Shown here in pieces: positions 1 through 14,300 of a stretch of 64,000 nucleotides of DNA. Within the stretch, counting starts at the first letter, position 1; every line of letters starts with the position of its first letter. Position numbers and translations under genes: made by a program. This DNA is from Strigops habroptila (lineage: Eukaryota; Chordata; Aves; Psittaciformes; Psittacidae), in contig NC_046358.1 of assembly GCF_004027225.2 (NCBI RefSeq), positions 8,401,284-8,465,283 on the forward strand, given 5' to 3'. Below the pieces are notes generated by a model. The model was not told where the DNA came from. It saw nothing but the letters and a program-made list of their open reading frames with translations, and made no database searches.

Positions 1-780
1 TTGTCAGCAAGCATGAACAAATGACACAATCACCAACTGTACTATACAGTACTTAAAATGTGCGTTGGTATCACAAGGGACCCCTGTTGCTCCCATTAGC
101 AGCACTAAGAGGAGAGCTGATACGCAGTGCAAAACTAGTAGAGATTAAGATTCCAAAGGATGCTATCAAGGTTTCAGTTGGGGGGAAGAGGGGACTTGGT
201 GGGTTGGTTTTCTGCAGAAATATCAACATACTCAACTGTCCAACATGAAGACAAAAGACTTCTTCAGTGCTGGTATCTCCCATTTCTACAGAATGGGAAA
301 ACTGAAGATCTATATTCTACTTCCAACCCTAGTCTATGACCTACAATTCAAGCAACTGAAAAATCTGTGTATCTAAACACTTCTTGATTTAATCACAGAG
401 CTCAGCATCCCTCCCACCCCAAAACAGCATGCCACCACTCAAAAAAATTGTCAGTAATTTCAGTGTTCTCCAATAAGTACATATTTAATGGCATAAGATT
501 TTCAAAAACATTATTCAAAGCAAGAATACAAAAGTGGTTTTAGTAGGATTTTGAGAACATTCATAAGCATACTATAAACTTGTAGATTTAAAAAACAAAG
601 TTGAGAAGTGATGACAGTCCTCATATGACATGGCCTCGTTTGATTAACAAATATTAAAGCAGGAGTGATACTGGGAGGCCCTGCATTGGGTCTGAATTCC
701 AGGAGAAACGGAGGACTAATAGATAAAAAGAAATCTACAGCAGCCCAGAGAAGCTTAACTGCACAATGACTGAAACGCAC
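1..780. other. Downstream flank of VPS39, no gene recognised
   Basis: AT-rich single-copy sequence. The small open frames here lack recognisable protein similarity and splice partners. It may be the far end of the VPS39 3'UTR or intergenic DNA. Confidence 0.5.
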
Positions 781-794
781 ACTGGTTCACAATA

Positions 795-2878
795 TTTATT
801 ACAATCTATTGCTTTAGATAAACCTGCCGTATGGTTAGTAAACCCCAACCACGTTGTAAGAACCAACAAAAAAGAAATTACAGCACAGACGACATGTCAG
901 AAAAAGGTATGCAATGAACACAGGCACAACCTTAACCGTGTACGTAAGAGCACAATGAAGATCCTCTTATGTGAATACAGCCCTCCTGGTAGCAGATAAT
1001 GAAGGTAAATCAGACTAACAATACTAAACATAAAGATAGGTAAAAATCGGAGCAATATTGTTATATCTGTATACAAAGAATACAGGGTGGTTTTAAATAC
1101 CCTTCTTGCATTCTCAATGACCTGTAAACACAACTCTCTCAAACCATCTTCCCTCTGTACCTGAACTACTATATAAAGATCTATACAGAATGTGCAAATC
1201 CAATGTAAGTATTTTTTAGGCTCTCTTCTTCAAATAGAAGAAATACAAGGTTAAAAACATTAACATCACAAATTCCCTCTACCCAGCCTCTGCAGAAAGA
1301 CATCAGCAGCAATACTGCCCAAGACATCCAAGGACAGGAGTAGCAAAATACTGGACCAAGAAATCCACAAGAATGCATGGCATATGAACAATAAACACAA
1401 ACACATCTGGAAAGGGAAAAAACAACAGTTACCATGGGAAACTATTAACACTGGCAAATGAAAGGGAATTAGGACTCTTGTCAGCCTACAGCAGATCTGT
1501 TCCTAGAAACCACACACATAAGTAAACCTGTAATGTTAACTGAGATCCAATTACACTTTTAGGCAGACAGGCTTTATTTATCTGCTTATTGGTTAAGAAG
1601 TGGTATTCTGGTAGTTACATGCCATGCTCCATACTATTTAATAATTACAGGTATTGCTAGACCAGAGACGTTGAGAGTCAAATAGCCACTCTATTGGACT
1701 ATTTGCTACTGCTGCCTCTTCATTACCACTATACAGATTCTTTCTGCACCAAACATTTTAATATCCCTCATACCAATCTGCTATAAAGTTTGTGGAAAAA
1801 TAAGTTAGACAAAAATATTACAGCCTACAAAGAGTATGGTACAATCTAGTTCTTGTAGTTAAGACTTCTGGCCCAAGAGTAACTTAAGAATAGTACCAGC
1901 CTGAGCAGAACACAGTTCTAGAGCATTTATAATAGAGAGATGTTGAAATAGTCTGAGTTTACTTCAATGCCGGAAAGTGAACCAGAGAACAAAGAACTTA
2001 TATACACAAATCTCACGTGTAGTCTAGAAGCTCAAGCAATAACTATAGTTCACTCCCTTCAGAAGTTGCTTTACAGGGTGTTCTTTGATTTTTGCTGTGA
2101 GTGCAGATGTGACCTACTTAGAATAGTCTCCGAGCTTCCACCCATGCTAAGAGTAAACAAATTTAGTGCAAACAACACACAAGTTAATTCAATTTACAGC
2201 TCTCAAATTAAAGCAAAAAGAAAAAAATGCTTACTAGTGGTACCTACTGTCTATCTCCTGTGGAATATCTTCTTATCAGAAGGTCAGGTGATAACACTGA
2301 GTACCAATAAAAAGATTCCTTTGGCAAGCACTTCAACATTCCCATTACTGAGATGAAAGTAAAATTTTATTTTCTAGGTCTTGAAATAGGCACAGAAGCC
2401 TCCTCTATGCTAAACTCCTTTGTGATCTCCATGCAGCACTGATACAGCTGCAAAGACTTTAAAGGAATTTCCTTTGTTTGAAGAACTATTTACATTCAAG
2501 GCCAAATCACAACATTGTCACCCTAAGGAAGCAAGTTTTGTAGTAAAATTTGACTTGTGCTGAATGCCCAACAGTTGTCTAACAATTCATTCACAAGGTT
2601 GGAGTGCAATACAAAACTCACTACAAAAATCAGTTTCTGTTCTTCATCTGAGTACTGAGAGGTTCAGTGTAGTTGCCAGCACTATAATAATATGGTTAAA
2701 GTCATCTTCTAGTAAATCAATATTGCCAGCTGGTACAGTCAGTCCACAGATACAAATGACTTCTACCCAGTGTAAAAGAACCTAGCAACAAGCCTCAAAA
2801 AAATCTCAGAGGCATCAACTTCTTAAGTCATCAGTTCTGAATTTCATATGAACGTTGGCATTATTGACCATGACAAGG
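795..2878 (-). other. VPS39: VPS39 probable 3'UTR with candidate poly(A) signals
   Basis: After the VPS39 stop no other gene is seen to the left. On the minus strand the first canonical AATAAA is at 2366-2371, others are at 1573-1578 and 795-800. The 795-800 signal would give a 3'UTR of about 2.1 kb, near the size I remember for the mammalian mRNA, and is my favoured main end. A short A run (3150-3168) lies in the preceding intron, outside the UTR. The left limit is a guess that RNA data would settle. Confidence 0.45.
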
Positions 2879-5800
2879 TCAGGTATCCAATGTGTTGACT
2901 TCTTTGGAGCAGAAATAATGCACAACTCTTGCATTAGGGTATCGAGCAAATGCACTGTGAAGAGACAGAACACAAAAATCAACTGTCAATAAAGACAAAC
3001 AGTTTTCCTTGTTCAAACAAGAACATCCAAGTTGTACAGAATCAGAACAAGATGCTTACATGGAAGTGATACTTTCTTGTTTGAATTACAGCCCAAATGT
3101 ACTCTTGAGAAAGCCAGACAAAAGGTTTCTATGGATTTTTTAAGAGTTTAATTAAAAAAAAAAAAAAATTATCAATCTTCATTTCCATAGGCACACTTTC
3201 TTTGGAAGTCACTGGTAACAAGTTAAAGACTGGGTGTCATCCTGACATGCTCGCCCTTCAAAAATCTTGAATTTAGCAGCATTAGAAAAATGCTAGACAA
3301 CCAAAACCAACACTACATATGCAAATTTAAAATCCAATGCTACATGCTACGTACTAATAGAAAAAAATTGAATATACACAGCAATAAATATATTTAGACC
3401 TATGTTCATTAAAATGTTTTAGAAAAAGAACCTTTCCCTATCATTGTGGATGCTACTGATATGACAAAGGGTTCACATCAAGTAGATAAACAACAAATAA
3501 GCTAGTCGTGTGGCATTTCACTGGAGTTCAAAGAGGAAAAAGGGCAAATAAAATACGCTTTCTATACTAACCCATAATTACCTACTAGAAGTGGTAGGTA
3601 TCAAGTGAATTAGTTCTACTAATAGATGTCTAAGATAATTAGGCTACAAAGTGTACATCAGCCAGGAAACCACAGAGCCATCAGATATAGATATATGTTT
3701 CTTAGTCTGAGATTCTTTATACCATCCTTCTTAATTCTAGTTAAGAAGCAGGTAGTAGGCAGTGTTCATAGAAGTTTTCCAAATTCAGTGGAGAATAAGA
3801 AGTGATTTTTCTGCCTTCTAGAGTTGTGAAGTAAGAATTCTTACGAGTTTCTGAAGAGAATTTTTCTCCTTTATTGAAAACAGGATTAAACTCTTACAGT
3901 AAACTTCAATGACTAAAGCTCTGATGTTTTCCCAGCCACCCAGCTGAGCAATGTAATTTGTAATTCAAACACTCTTCAGATGTGTCCCTCATACTGCTGT
4001 TCTCTGTTTGTATATACACATTCTGAGTTCTGCAACAAGTTTAAGTGTACCAGATTCATATTTGACTCAGTTTCTCAAACTTTAAGGTATACACTCTCTC
4101 ACCTGTTACCTATCTTCTTTTTACATACAGTGCACACCTTCTCCTCTGTAATAATGCACTTCACTTGCTGATGCAAGATCCGCTCCTCCTGGACCTACAG
4201 AAAAATAAATAAAAAGTTAAAAGAAATTCCTCAAAAACCAATGCCACACCACAGCTCCTTCTAGTTTGGTTAAACTGAAAACTGCCACATGGTTTAAATC
4301 TCAGTGGCTATGCCTACATTAATAAGCTGTATAGCACAAAAGCAACAGGTCTGTATTGCAGAACAGGCGGTATCAACCAACACCCCCATTATATGAATTG
4401 CAGGATTTTACTTTCAACTAGTTTGGGTCACAGACTAAGGCATTCTAACCATTAAGGAGTGTGTTCAGGTTAACTACAGAACTGCATCACCTGCTTTAGT
4501 TTATACACACACACACACCCCCCCACGCACCAGAGCACAGTGAGTCCAAAGACTCACAGCAAAGACACACACCTCATTCAAACTAAAACCAATGTACTCA
4601 CCATGCTTCAAAAAGAGACATTCAACCTACTTGATGCACATGGATGAATTAAAGGTGCACTACAGCCCCATCTAGAGGACAGTCATTGTGCATAAGGAAG
4701 AGTTTAATATTAAACATGACAGCTGGTGGATACTTACCCTCAGAAACTCTGCATGGAGAAGATTCTTGAGTACTTGATTAAATCTTTTCTTCTGAGCATT
4801 TTCTTCAAGGACTTTCTCTAAGAAGATTCGAATCTCACTTATTTGTGTATTTGCTGGGAGTAGGTTTATTGCCTGGAGCAAAATACACTTACTTAGGGAA
4901 AATTCAAGAGGAATAGCGAACAATAGAGATTGACACATTTAGATTGACACTGCTACATTCTGTTCACCTGCTTACTCCGGTACTTTCTGTCACCTTTTGC
5001 CAACAAGACAAACTGAGTACTTACAATTCTTTCTTACCTTGGTGGTATCCAGTTTGCTGTGATGCAGTTCCAAAACCTGCAGAGCAGCCTGCAGATTGGC
5101 TTGAGGCTCCAGCACTTCCATCTTGATTGGTCCCAGGCAGTGAACACTAGGTGGGGAGAGATACATCCGGAGCAATGACAGGTAGACCTGTTGCACACAA
5201 AAGGAAAGTTCTGAAACCACGCCACCACAACTGACAGTGCTGTTGGAACCCAGCAATAGTACTAGTAAATTGTACTCATGCTATTTGAAATTCTGAAGTG
5301 CACTTAACTTAAAACAACAAAAACTGAAAAGTTCCAATGACATTCAAGGCCTTTTACTTGCATTCTACAGTAAAGTTTTTCTATAAAAGTAGTTTTCATC
5401 ACACTTTCCTCATTTATCTTACCGAATTAATCTATAACTTTTAGAAACCAACACTTCATTGCTCTCTACCGTTAACTTTTCTGTAGATGCATGTGGAATA
5501 TACACACATTATTGTCTTCCAAATTCCATCAGAACTTTAGCTACAGTACACACAAGTGATACAGCAACATTCTCAACCAAAAAAACAAAACCCCAGAAAA
5601 CCTCCAAATTAAAACAAAACAAAAGAAACAAAGAAAACAAAGAAAACATCTAATAATTCCTAAATTCCAAGAGCTTATATATAGGTTCCCATCCACTCTC
5701 ACAAACCCTGAAAAAGTCTATACAGAATAAAAATTTAAGGTCCCTAACAGGTAGGAATGGTCTAGTATATTCTTAATGAAAAGGAAGACTGCAAACATGC

Positions 5801-7925
5801 AGCTACTTACATCTTTGTTGCCATCTTTGTTTCTGTCATAATGTTTATGGCAGTAGCTAGAACAGAGAAGAATCAAATGAAATGCTGAGACAGTTTTGGA
5901 AGCCAGAGAATCAGTCCATAGAAATTAACATTTAAATGGTTTGATTACTAAAGCTATCCAACTTAGGTGACTGTACATCCAATTCTGATTAATTAATCAA
6001 GTTGCACAACAAAATTACACTGTTTACTCTGCGTTACAATGCTGAGAAAACGGAGGTTTTGTGCAAGTCTCCCACTTCCAATCAACTTAAGAAGCTTTAA
6101 CGCAGAATCTAAATTTAATGCCTCTCAAAAGAGAAAGGAACCAAAACACCACACACAAGTTCACAATCTAAGTACAAAGAAACAAACAAAACAAGAAACC
6201 CTTACTTTTCAGCCATGTTGGTGTCCTTCAAAATATGAACATAAATAAACAAAGCTTGCTCATGCTTCCCCATACGACCCAAGAGCAGAGCACGTTCTTC
6301 TAGGAGACCTAGTGATAACATCAAGGATTAGTCAATAGCTACACAGAGAATTGATAACATAAGCTCTATTAGTGACCAGAAAAACAGAAGGAACTATAAG
6401 CTGTAGTCTGAGCACAGGTTAAAGTTACACTAAGACTGTATGTCTACTTTGCACCAGTTTCAGTAACAGAGGATAAGGGGGCTCGAGCACCTCCCGTATG
6501 AAGATAGGCTGAGGAAGTTGAGGCTGTTCAGTCTGGAGAAGGCTGCTCAGAGCAGCCTTCCAGTACCTGAAGGGGGCCTACAAGGATGCTGGGGAGGGAT
6601 TATTCATTAGGGACTGTAGTGACAGGACAAGGGGTAATGGCTTCAAACTTAAACAGGGGGAGATTAGGTTAGATATAAGGAAGAAGTTTTTTACTGTGAG
6701 GGTGGTGAGGCACTGGAATGGATTGCCCAAGGAAGTTGTGAATGCTCCATCCCTGGCAGTGTTCGAGGCCAGGTTAGATGGAGTCTTGGGTGACATGGTT
6801 TAGTGTGAGGTGTCCCTGCGCATGGCTGGGGGGTTGGAACTAGATGATCTTAAGGTCCTTTCCAACCCTAACTATTCTATGATTCTATGATTTTATGAAT
6901 TCCTAAGTAAACTTAAGAAACAATGAACTTCACATCTGTTGAGCAATTCAGGCTTATCAAAAAGCTAGGCTAAATATTTAAGTGATGGGAGATGCCACAT
7001 GGTCTTAGACCAACAGTTAGAGGAACCCTGCAGAGACTGGCAAATCCAGCTTTGCCAGCAAAACCAGTTAGTATATATACCAGTGGCCTACAACTACAGA
7101 TACAGACACCTATGTTTCTGGTTACCATGATTCTACAGTAAGTGAGGAGGTTTCACTGTACAATGCAATAAGCTAGGGTTTATTTAACCTATGGAAACTG
7201 AACTCACCATCAAAGGGGAAGTCACTAATTAGTCGACTTGGCTCATACCAGCTAGACTTCTCCAGAAAAAGTAGAAGCTTTTTCCGGTAATCCCCCAAGT
7301 CTCCTCCTTCCTCCCCCGCAGGCACTGGAGTTTTATCTATATGGAAGAAAGTAACATAAGCTACAGTATTACAACCGTTTTACAACACTAGTACACAGAA
7401 GATGATAAACAAACAAATCATTACAAGCAACCAAAAGCTGATGAAGCTGTTACACGGGCTGGGATTCCAGTGCACCTGCCAGATTACTTCAGCTCCTTAT
7501 AACACGTCAAATTGCCAGTTAAACAATAGACTCACTTATTCAAGACCCTTCCCTACCCTTAACATGCAGAATTCAGGGAGCAGTAGCTGCCATTCCACTT
7601 ACTCATGAACCAAGTGTCACTTGCTCCCTTCTAGGGAAGCAATACATTAGACTTCCCTACAAAGCCACAGATTTTGTTGTTCCATTTCCTTCATCACTTA
7701 GAATATCTTCCAGATGTTAACAGGGAAGGCTTACAGCAAAACACTGTGAAGGCTCCTCTGTGCTGTCCCATGCCCCTGCTCTTCCCACCGGAAAAGTCTA
7801 AGCATACCTGGAGGGAAAGAATTTAGATATTCTTTCATCAAGGCCTGCACTTTTTCACAGTACAGCTGGATCAGACAGTTGTGAAAGTCTGCACCGGTTT
7901 CTTCCCAGACATGAATGATGTGCTC
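2879..7925 (-). CDS. VPS39: VPS39 exons 18-25: clathrin-type repeat and zinc-binding C terminus
   Basis: Coding exons in transcript order: 7808-7925, 7208-7336, 6206-6308, 5811-5856, 5038-5187, 4738-4872, 4103-4194, 2879-2954 (residues 594-875), with stop TGA at 2879-2881. Exons 18-23 finish the clathrin heavy-chain-like repeat ([49 protein letters not shown]). Exons 24-25 hold the Vps39 domain 2 zinc module: C841-x2-C844 ([10 protein letters not shown]), then H863 and C866 (VVHYFC). All ligands are intact. In yeast and human this C terminus binds VPS11 to place VPS39 in HOPS. The last residues are NTLDT where I recall NPADT in human, and KTPVPAG is preceded by D rather than G; both look like ordinary bird substitutions. 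Confidence 0.96.
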
Positions 7926-8310
7926 CTGTAAATATACATTCAGGTTCAGTTATAGTTGCTTCCTTTGGGAAGTAATTTATTATAAGCAAGCAACACTTCC
8001 ATGCTTGCCTTTACCAAGCTTGACTTCAGGATTTCATATACTTTTTTTTCCTTGCACAACTTACAGAAATGCTAGCATTCTCTGAGAAAGCATCAGACTC
8101 CAATGCCTGGAGAACTAAAGCCTTACATGTAACATGTTGTACTGAATGAAGTGCACCAGTAGAGATTGAGTTCTTACCAGATAAGGAATAGTCAAGCTTT
8201 TAAAATTTTCTATCAAGAAAGTGAGCACTTTGTCTCGTGGCAAAGCTTCCACTTCAGGGAGGTCTTCTGTAAATATCTGTTAAACAAAATTTTATTCATG
8301 GAAAGGTGAT

Positions 8311-8341
<31 letters not shown>

Positions 8342-11300
8342 TTAAGTTCCACAATGTATTTTCTGAGACACTGAAGCCCAACATATCATCACCCATGTCT
8401 GAAGAGTAAGCATAAGAAGTACAAAAAATTCAGGCACTCAGAAGCTATCTCATATCTGAAAGGATTAACAAACATCCCCCCTTCCACCTTAGTTAACACT
8501 CTTCTTTTAAAGGGCCAAATACCTCCCAAATACAAGGAGTCAATTCTATATCAAAGAACAGGAAATAAGAAAAGGAAATTAACATTTGACATTTAAATAT
8601 TCAATCAGGCACTTGTGCAAAAAGCGTAACATCAAGAACATTAAATGTTGTAGCAAAGGTTCCTAGCTACTTACTACAAAAAGATATTACAAGAATGGAA
8701 AAGCATAAGAAACTCTGAAAGACTGTCCATCTTACTAAACATAGAAAATAGAAATTATATACTTATATATACTTATGCCGGAGAAGGACTCTTCATCAGG
8801 GACTGTACCGATAAGACAAGTGGGTAATGGGTTCAAACTAAAACAGGGGAAGTTCAGGTTAGACATAAGGAAGAAGCTCTTTACTGTGAGAGTGGTGAGG
8901 CACTGGAACAGGTTGCCCAAAGAAGTGGTGAATGCTCCATCCCTGGCAGTGTTCAAGGCCAGGCTGGACAGGGCCTTGGGTGACCCGGTCTAGGGTAAGG
9001 CATCCCTGCCCATGGCAGGGGGGTTGGAACTAGATGATCTTAAGGTCCTTTCCAACCCAAACCATTCTATGATTCCATAATTGGATTTAGCATTAATACA
9101 CAGCTTCTTACACTGAGTTCTCCCAATTCCATACAATGCATTAAGTATCTTAATGGCAAGGTGCCTGTTTCAACCACACTTACTTTCAGTCCATCTTCAG
9201 GAAAATCTCTTAGCACCCAGACAGAGTAGGAAAAAACCAAGTGCAAGTTTTCTGTGCCTGGAATACAAAAAGCAGCAGTGCTGAATGTTAAAATCCTAAA
9301 GACCTACCTATTCACAACACAGGCACATGCCTTCAGAGCCAGCAAAGTTTAATTCACAGAATCTGGTTTGGTTTCTTTCCCCACTCAAGTCAAGCACATC
9401 ACACATTCCAGGCTAAAGCCACAATTTCATTACTTTGCAAACATGATTTCAAACACAAACAAGAATTAGCTAAAATACTAAGCACCATGAAACATAAACA
9501 ATTCAGACCAAAATCAAGCTCAGCTGTCTTAATCACATTTCAAAAGTCTTCCCTTACAATGTTTTTATTAGAGTAGAAAAAGCACTGTTTTTTTCACTTG
9601 TGTAATTTCCTTCAGTCCATTTTCAGCGTGCCAGTCTAATGACTTCTATAGCAAATGGCCAAATACTTCATACCAGGAGTAAAGCATCCTAGTATGAAAG
9701 TAACTAGCATAGAAACTACATTATACGTAATAACTTCTCAGCTTTTAAGAAAATTTAGGACCTGCTTCTTTAAACGAACTTTCATTTAGGCCATTTGCTT
9801 CACGAAGTTTATAATGTTAGGAATTTATAATTATTTATAATATTATGTTAGTTTATAATAATAATAATAAGAGTTTATAATATTATGTTAGGAAAACATG
9901 AGTTTCTCCTTACTCTCCTGATCAGAAACACTGAGGCATTCATTGCCCAAACAATGCAACAACACAACTATACAAGAAACAGAAACCTATACCAACCCTA
10001 TAAAAAGGCAGCCATTGTTTGCTTTCCTTCATCCCACAGTATCATCAGGAGTAAGTCATTTTTTAAATGTTTAAAACAAGCAGCATCTTCGTAGTAACAG
10101 TATTTTAAAAACCAGAAGACAAGTACCATGAAGTAAAACAACTAAACTAGCCCCCAGAAGATTTTCAGAAACAAAACAGTGACTTGGCAAATGGCACTAA
10201 GGTCAAGGGCCTGAATTTTGCTGAACTTCAAATAACTTTTCGAATGAACAAGGAATTGTATGGTAATGGGTTTGCTACCCTCACTGAGAAAATTTAAATA
10301 CAGGACAGAACAAGTCATGGGAGTAAGTTCTCATGTAGAGCAAGAGACAGAAAGTCTAACTCCTTGTAAACAAGTGTGAGATTAATTAGAATAGCTTCCT
10401 TCCAAAGCACTGATCAAATTGCCTTTACTGAAATCATGACCAAATCAAACATGAAGTTACAACCTACTCAAAACACTCAAGATGGCAGGAGAAGAGAAAC
10501 TACTCAAGTAGCTACAAAAGCTTATAGATCAGAATACTAAAAGGCCAACATTGCATCCCACCACAAAACAAAACAAGAGGCTCCCTCAGCACATAACATT
10601 CAGCTGCATGGGCATTACACTGAAGGTCAGAGGCAAGGATGTTTTGTGCTGCTAGAATTGAAGCAGACACTGAATTTCTAAACATTCCCAGCAACGAATC
10701 CCTAATTTAAGTATGAGTTACAAGAGGAAAAAATTCTGCATAACACTATTTTAACAGATAAAGACTGGTGTAATACAGAAAATTATCTACTATCCAATCA
10801 AATATACAATTCTCCTGTGCCTACCCTCTACACAGATAAAGTATATTTTTGTTGGACATGGCCAATCACAGAATTAGCAATTAATATTTGCTTTGAGGCA
10901 ATAAACAGTAAGTGCTTACTCTGTTGACACATGGGAAGTATCAAATCCAAATCAGTAATACATACTTGATGACTTAACAGACCACAGCTACAAGCCTGGA
11001 GGAAATTTTTCCTAATTACCTGAGAACTATTTAAGAACATTCATCAAATGTCCAAAAACCTGTAGACAAGAGATGACTAAAGAGTTTCTACTTCATTCAG
11101 ACTGAGAAAGCAGCTCAAAATATATCTCACATAACTAAGAAGAACTTTTTTAAAAAATCAATTATGACTTAGATTAGAAGCTCGTAACAACAGAAGCCTC
11201 ACCAAAGGATAGAGGAAAAAGTCTGAAGAAACCCTAAAATGTTAGATCATTATCTAGATCAACCTAAATACAGAAAACACAGAAAACAAAAACTTCATGT

Positions 11301-14300
11301 GGGATTCTTCATCTCAGGAAAGAGACTACAAGCCCCAGCGACTGCAAGTTAAGATCCAGAAGCTAGACTTATCTTTTGTCAGTGATGGTAAATCATCACT
11401 TAAAGAAAACTGAAAATACTATGGCACATTTTCTAGCAACAGAAATTTTTATCAGAAATAAGGAATGTTTTCAAATAAGATACTCAAGTTTTAACAAGAT
11501 GCTTGTAAACTAATCCTTGAAGTCTGCATTATGCAAGAAACCAGACAAGATGACAAGGATACCCTTTAGCTTGATATTCTACAGAAAGCTGCTGAACAGC
11601 AGAATAATCGCTGAGCCCAACAAGAGTAACACCTTCACAAAAACAATGCTCTCCTTCACACTCACCCAAATGCTGCAGATATTGCACTGTCCTCTCATGA
11701 CCCTTCAAAGGTGAGTTGGCTTTCTTTGACTGATCCACCAGTACCTGTAATGCTTTCAGAACAACAGAAAGGTTCATTCCTTTGTAGCCATAAGTATCAT
11801 TCCAACCCGAACCACAAAAGAAGATCATTCTTCCTGTTATGCTTCCAGAGACAAAACAAACTTTTGTTTTAAACACAAAGACCAAATGAGTAATAGGGCC
11901 AAAGAGTGATTTAATCACAGGACAGAACCAGAAACAAAATCTTCAGAAGACTGCCAGCTCACTGAAGACAAAACTCAACACTAGGAATACATGCTCCTAT
12001 CCCTTCTCCCCACCCCAACCTCATACCTACCTTTCTCATGCAGACCTTTCTTCTCGTACAGTATTATCAGCTCACTATATTTGTGTGCCTTCTTTAATAC
12101 ATGCTCACTCTCTTCAATATGGCAGTGATTGTTTTCCAGACGTAGCAATGGTGCCACGAGCGCTACATTTGTCTGCAAGTGAAAAGGGACTACTTAAACA
12201 TACTTCTAAGTAAACATACTTCCTAAGCTTACAGTAAAAAACATGGCAGGGATGGGGAGGGGGAACAGAGGAAAAAAGCAGCAGCCTTACAGCATAAGAA
12301 ATGAGTTTAACATCTTTCAGGCTAGGCTGGACAGGGCCTTGAGCAACCTGGTCTAGTGGAAGGTGTCCCTGCCCATGGCGGGGGGAATGGAACCAGATGA
12401 GCTTTAAGGCCCCTTGCAACTCAAAACATTCTATGATTCTATGATCATAGAGCAAGGCCCATCTTCATTTCCATAATTTGTTGGGACAGAAAAAAAGCAA
12501 CGTATCAGAGCTATTCCCCTTCAAGAATAGAGATCAGCTTTGAAAAACGCTGCTGACAGCAAAGATCGTACTCTCCCGCATTTAACAGTACAAGGCAATG
12601 CAGGAAGTATTCGTGATAACTTCAAAATGCGCAGGCATGGCCATGTTCTTTTGACAGAGGAAGTGACCAGAAACAGACATCTGCTTTATTCCATGAAACT
12701 ACTTCCTGACCAGTAAGCAAACCAGCTAACACCAAAGTTTCACAGATCGTTTTTAGACCAAAGGCAGATGGTTGTGTGAGAATTTCTGATGTAGCTCCTT
12801 ATCCCCATTCTCAAATGTTTCGACCTGAAATTCCATCAGACTTTGCATGGTAAAGGAAAGGCCTGTAGGTCAGGCAGAAACTCACGTGGAGGTAACACTT
12901 TAACAGGGTGGTATCAATGATTTGTAACAGCTTCTTTTTGGATTTGATAGTGGGTGTTCCTTCCATGAGGGGTGAGGTACTAGACTGATGGTCAGAATCA
13001 TTTAGCTTCTTCACCAGCTGACTTCTTTTCTGCAGGACATCAAACAAAATTTTAACAGGAAAAGGCCATGGATTTCTCCATCCCACCTCAGCAAATACAA
13101 CCCACCAAGTAAAAACACTAAATTAGACCAATTTAATAACTTAATCATTTTTTTTCTAAAGAACTTTTATTACTAACTATTCAACACATCACCTTTCCAA
13201 TCACATTCAAGTGTATAAATTTGGTTTGCAAATTTATAGTTCTGCAAGATGTTGAGAGTCTTGAGAAAATAGTCAGAAGGAAACTCTGTTAACCTGAACA
13301 GAGACACTTTAGAGAAGTCAAGAGACATTTAAAACATTTGGAAAACACTTGAGGTTTTGAACTACTAGGCATAAACACTATCTTCCTTCAGAGACAAGCT
13401 TCCTTTTAGTTTAGTAAGAATGACAACAGAACAACTCATATTCCAGTTACAACAAAATAAAGCAGACAGGAAGTTACAGTACCCACTACCTCCTGTTTCA
13501 CCTTTTAATGCATGCTTTTGACCTGTCTGCTGGATAGGGTGCTCTCCACAATAGTCATCAAACAAAAACTGAAGATCAAGATCTCAAGTCCTCTTCAGAA
13601 GAGTACTGGAAATACAATACTGGACTCATTCACATCTGGTCCATAAGTCTTCACAAAAGTCCCACATGATGTCTCCCACATACCTGTGGGGCACCTTGTG
13701 TCTTCTAGTTCCCCTGCTTTCCCAGGAGCTGCTGCCATAGTTTCCAACCATGAAGACAGCCCATTAAGGCTAGCATAACAGAGCTGGAGCAGGCATACTG
13801 CCTCCTGCACAACAAAGTATGCTAAAACTAAATAACCCTGCTCTAAAAACAGATATAGGAGCACTCACTTGAGTTAGGTAGTCTATCAGAGCTAAATGTG
13901 CCTTCTCCAGCTCTGCCCCAGAGAGCCCTGGCAAGGGGTTGGGATACTGTAGCTGTTTCCTGTAATCTGTGGGCAGGAGGTCAGGATACAGACCCATCAC
14001 ATGAGTGGGATCTAAGCAAAAAATAACTAGTATTAGTAACCATTCATAACATTATTTTTGCAAACTCCTTAAATGTATGCAACCTTTGAGCAAGCTTAGC
14101 TTTTTAACAGAGCTGTTTGTAGTCAACCTGTATGTCCAGGTAACAAAATTTGCTTATTATCGAAAAGAAGCTAAAACAAGGTAAAAGTAGGAAGAGAAGG
14201 ACTGTCTCAATGTCCAAGCACAAGTTCCAACCTTGTGTGCTGGCAGAATTCTTGCAGAATCTCAAAACTAACAACTCTGACAGTAGGACAGGATTTCTAG

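Noticed and set aside
8775-8993. Open frame with [20 protein letters not shown]
   Set aside because: This is the decayed ORF2 C terminus of a CR1 element, not a host gene. The same holds for most of the minus-strand frame at 32829-33125 and for 44564-44758.
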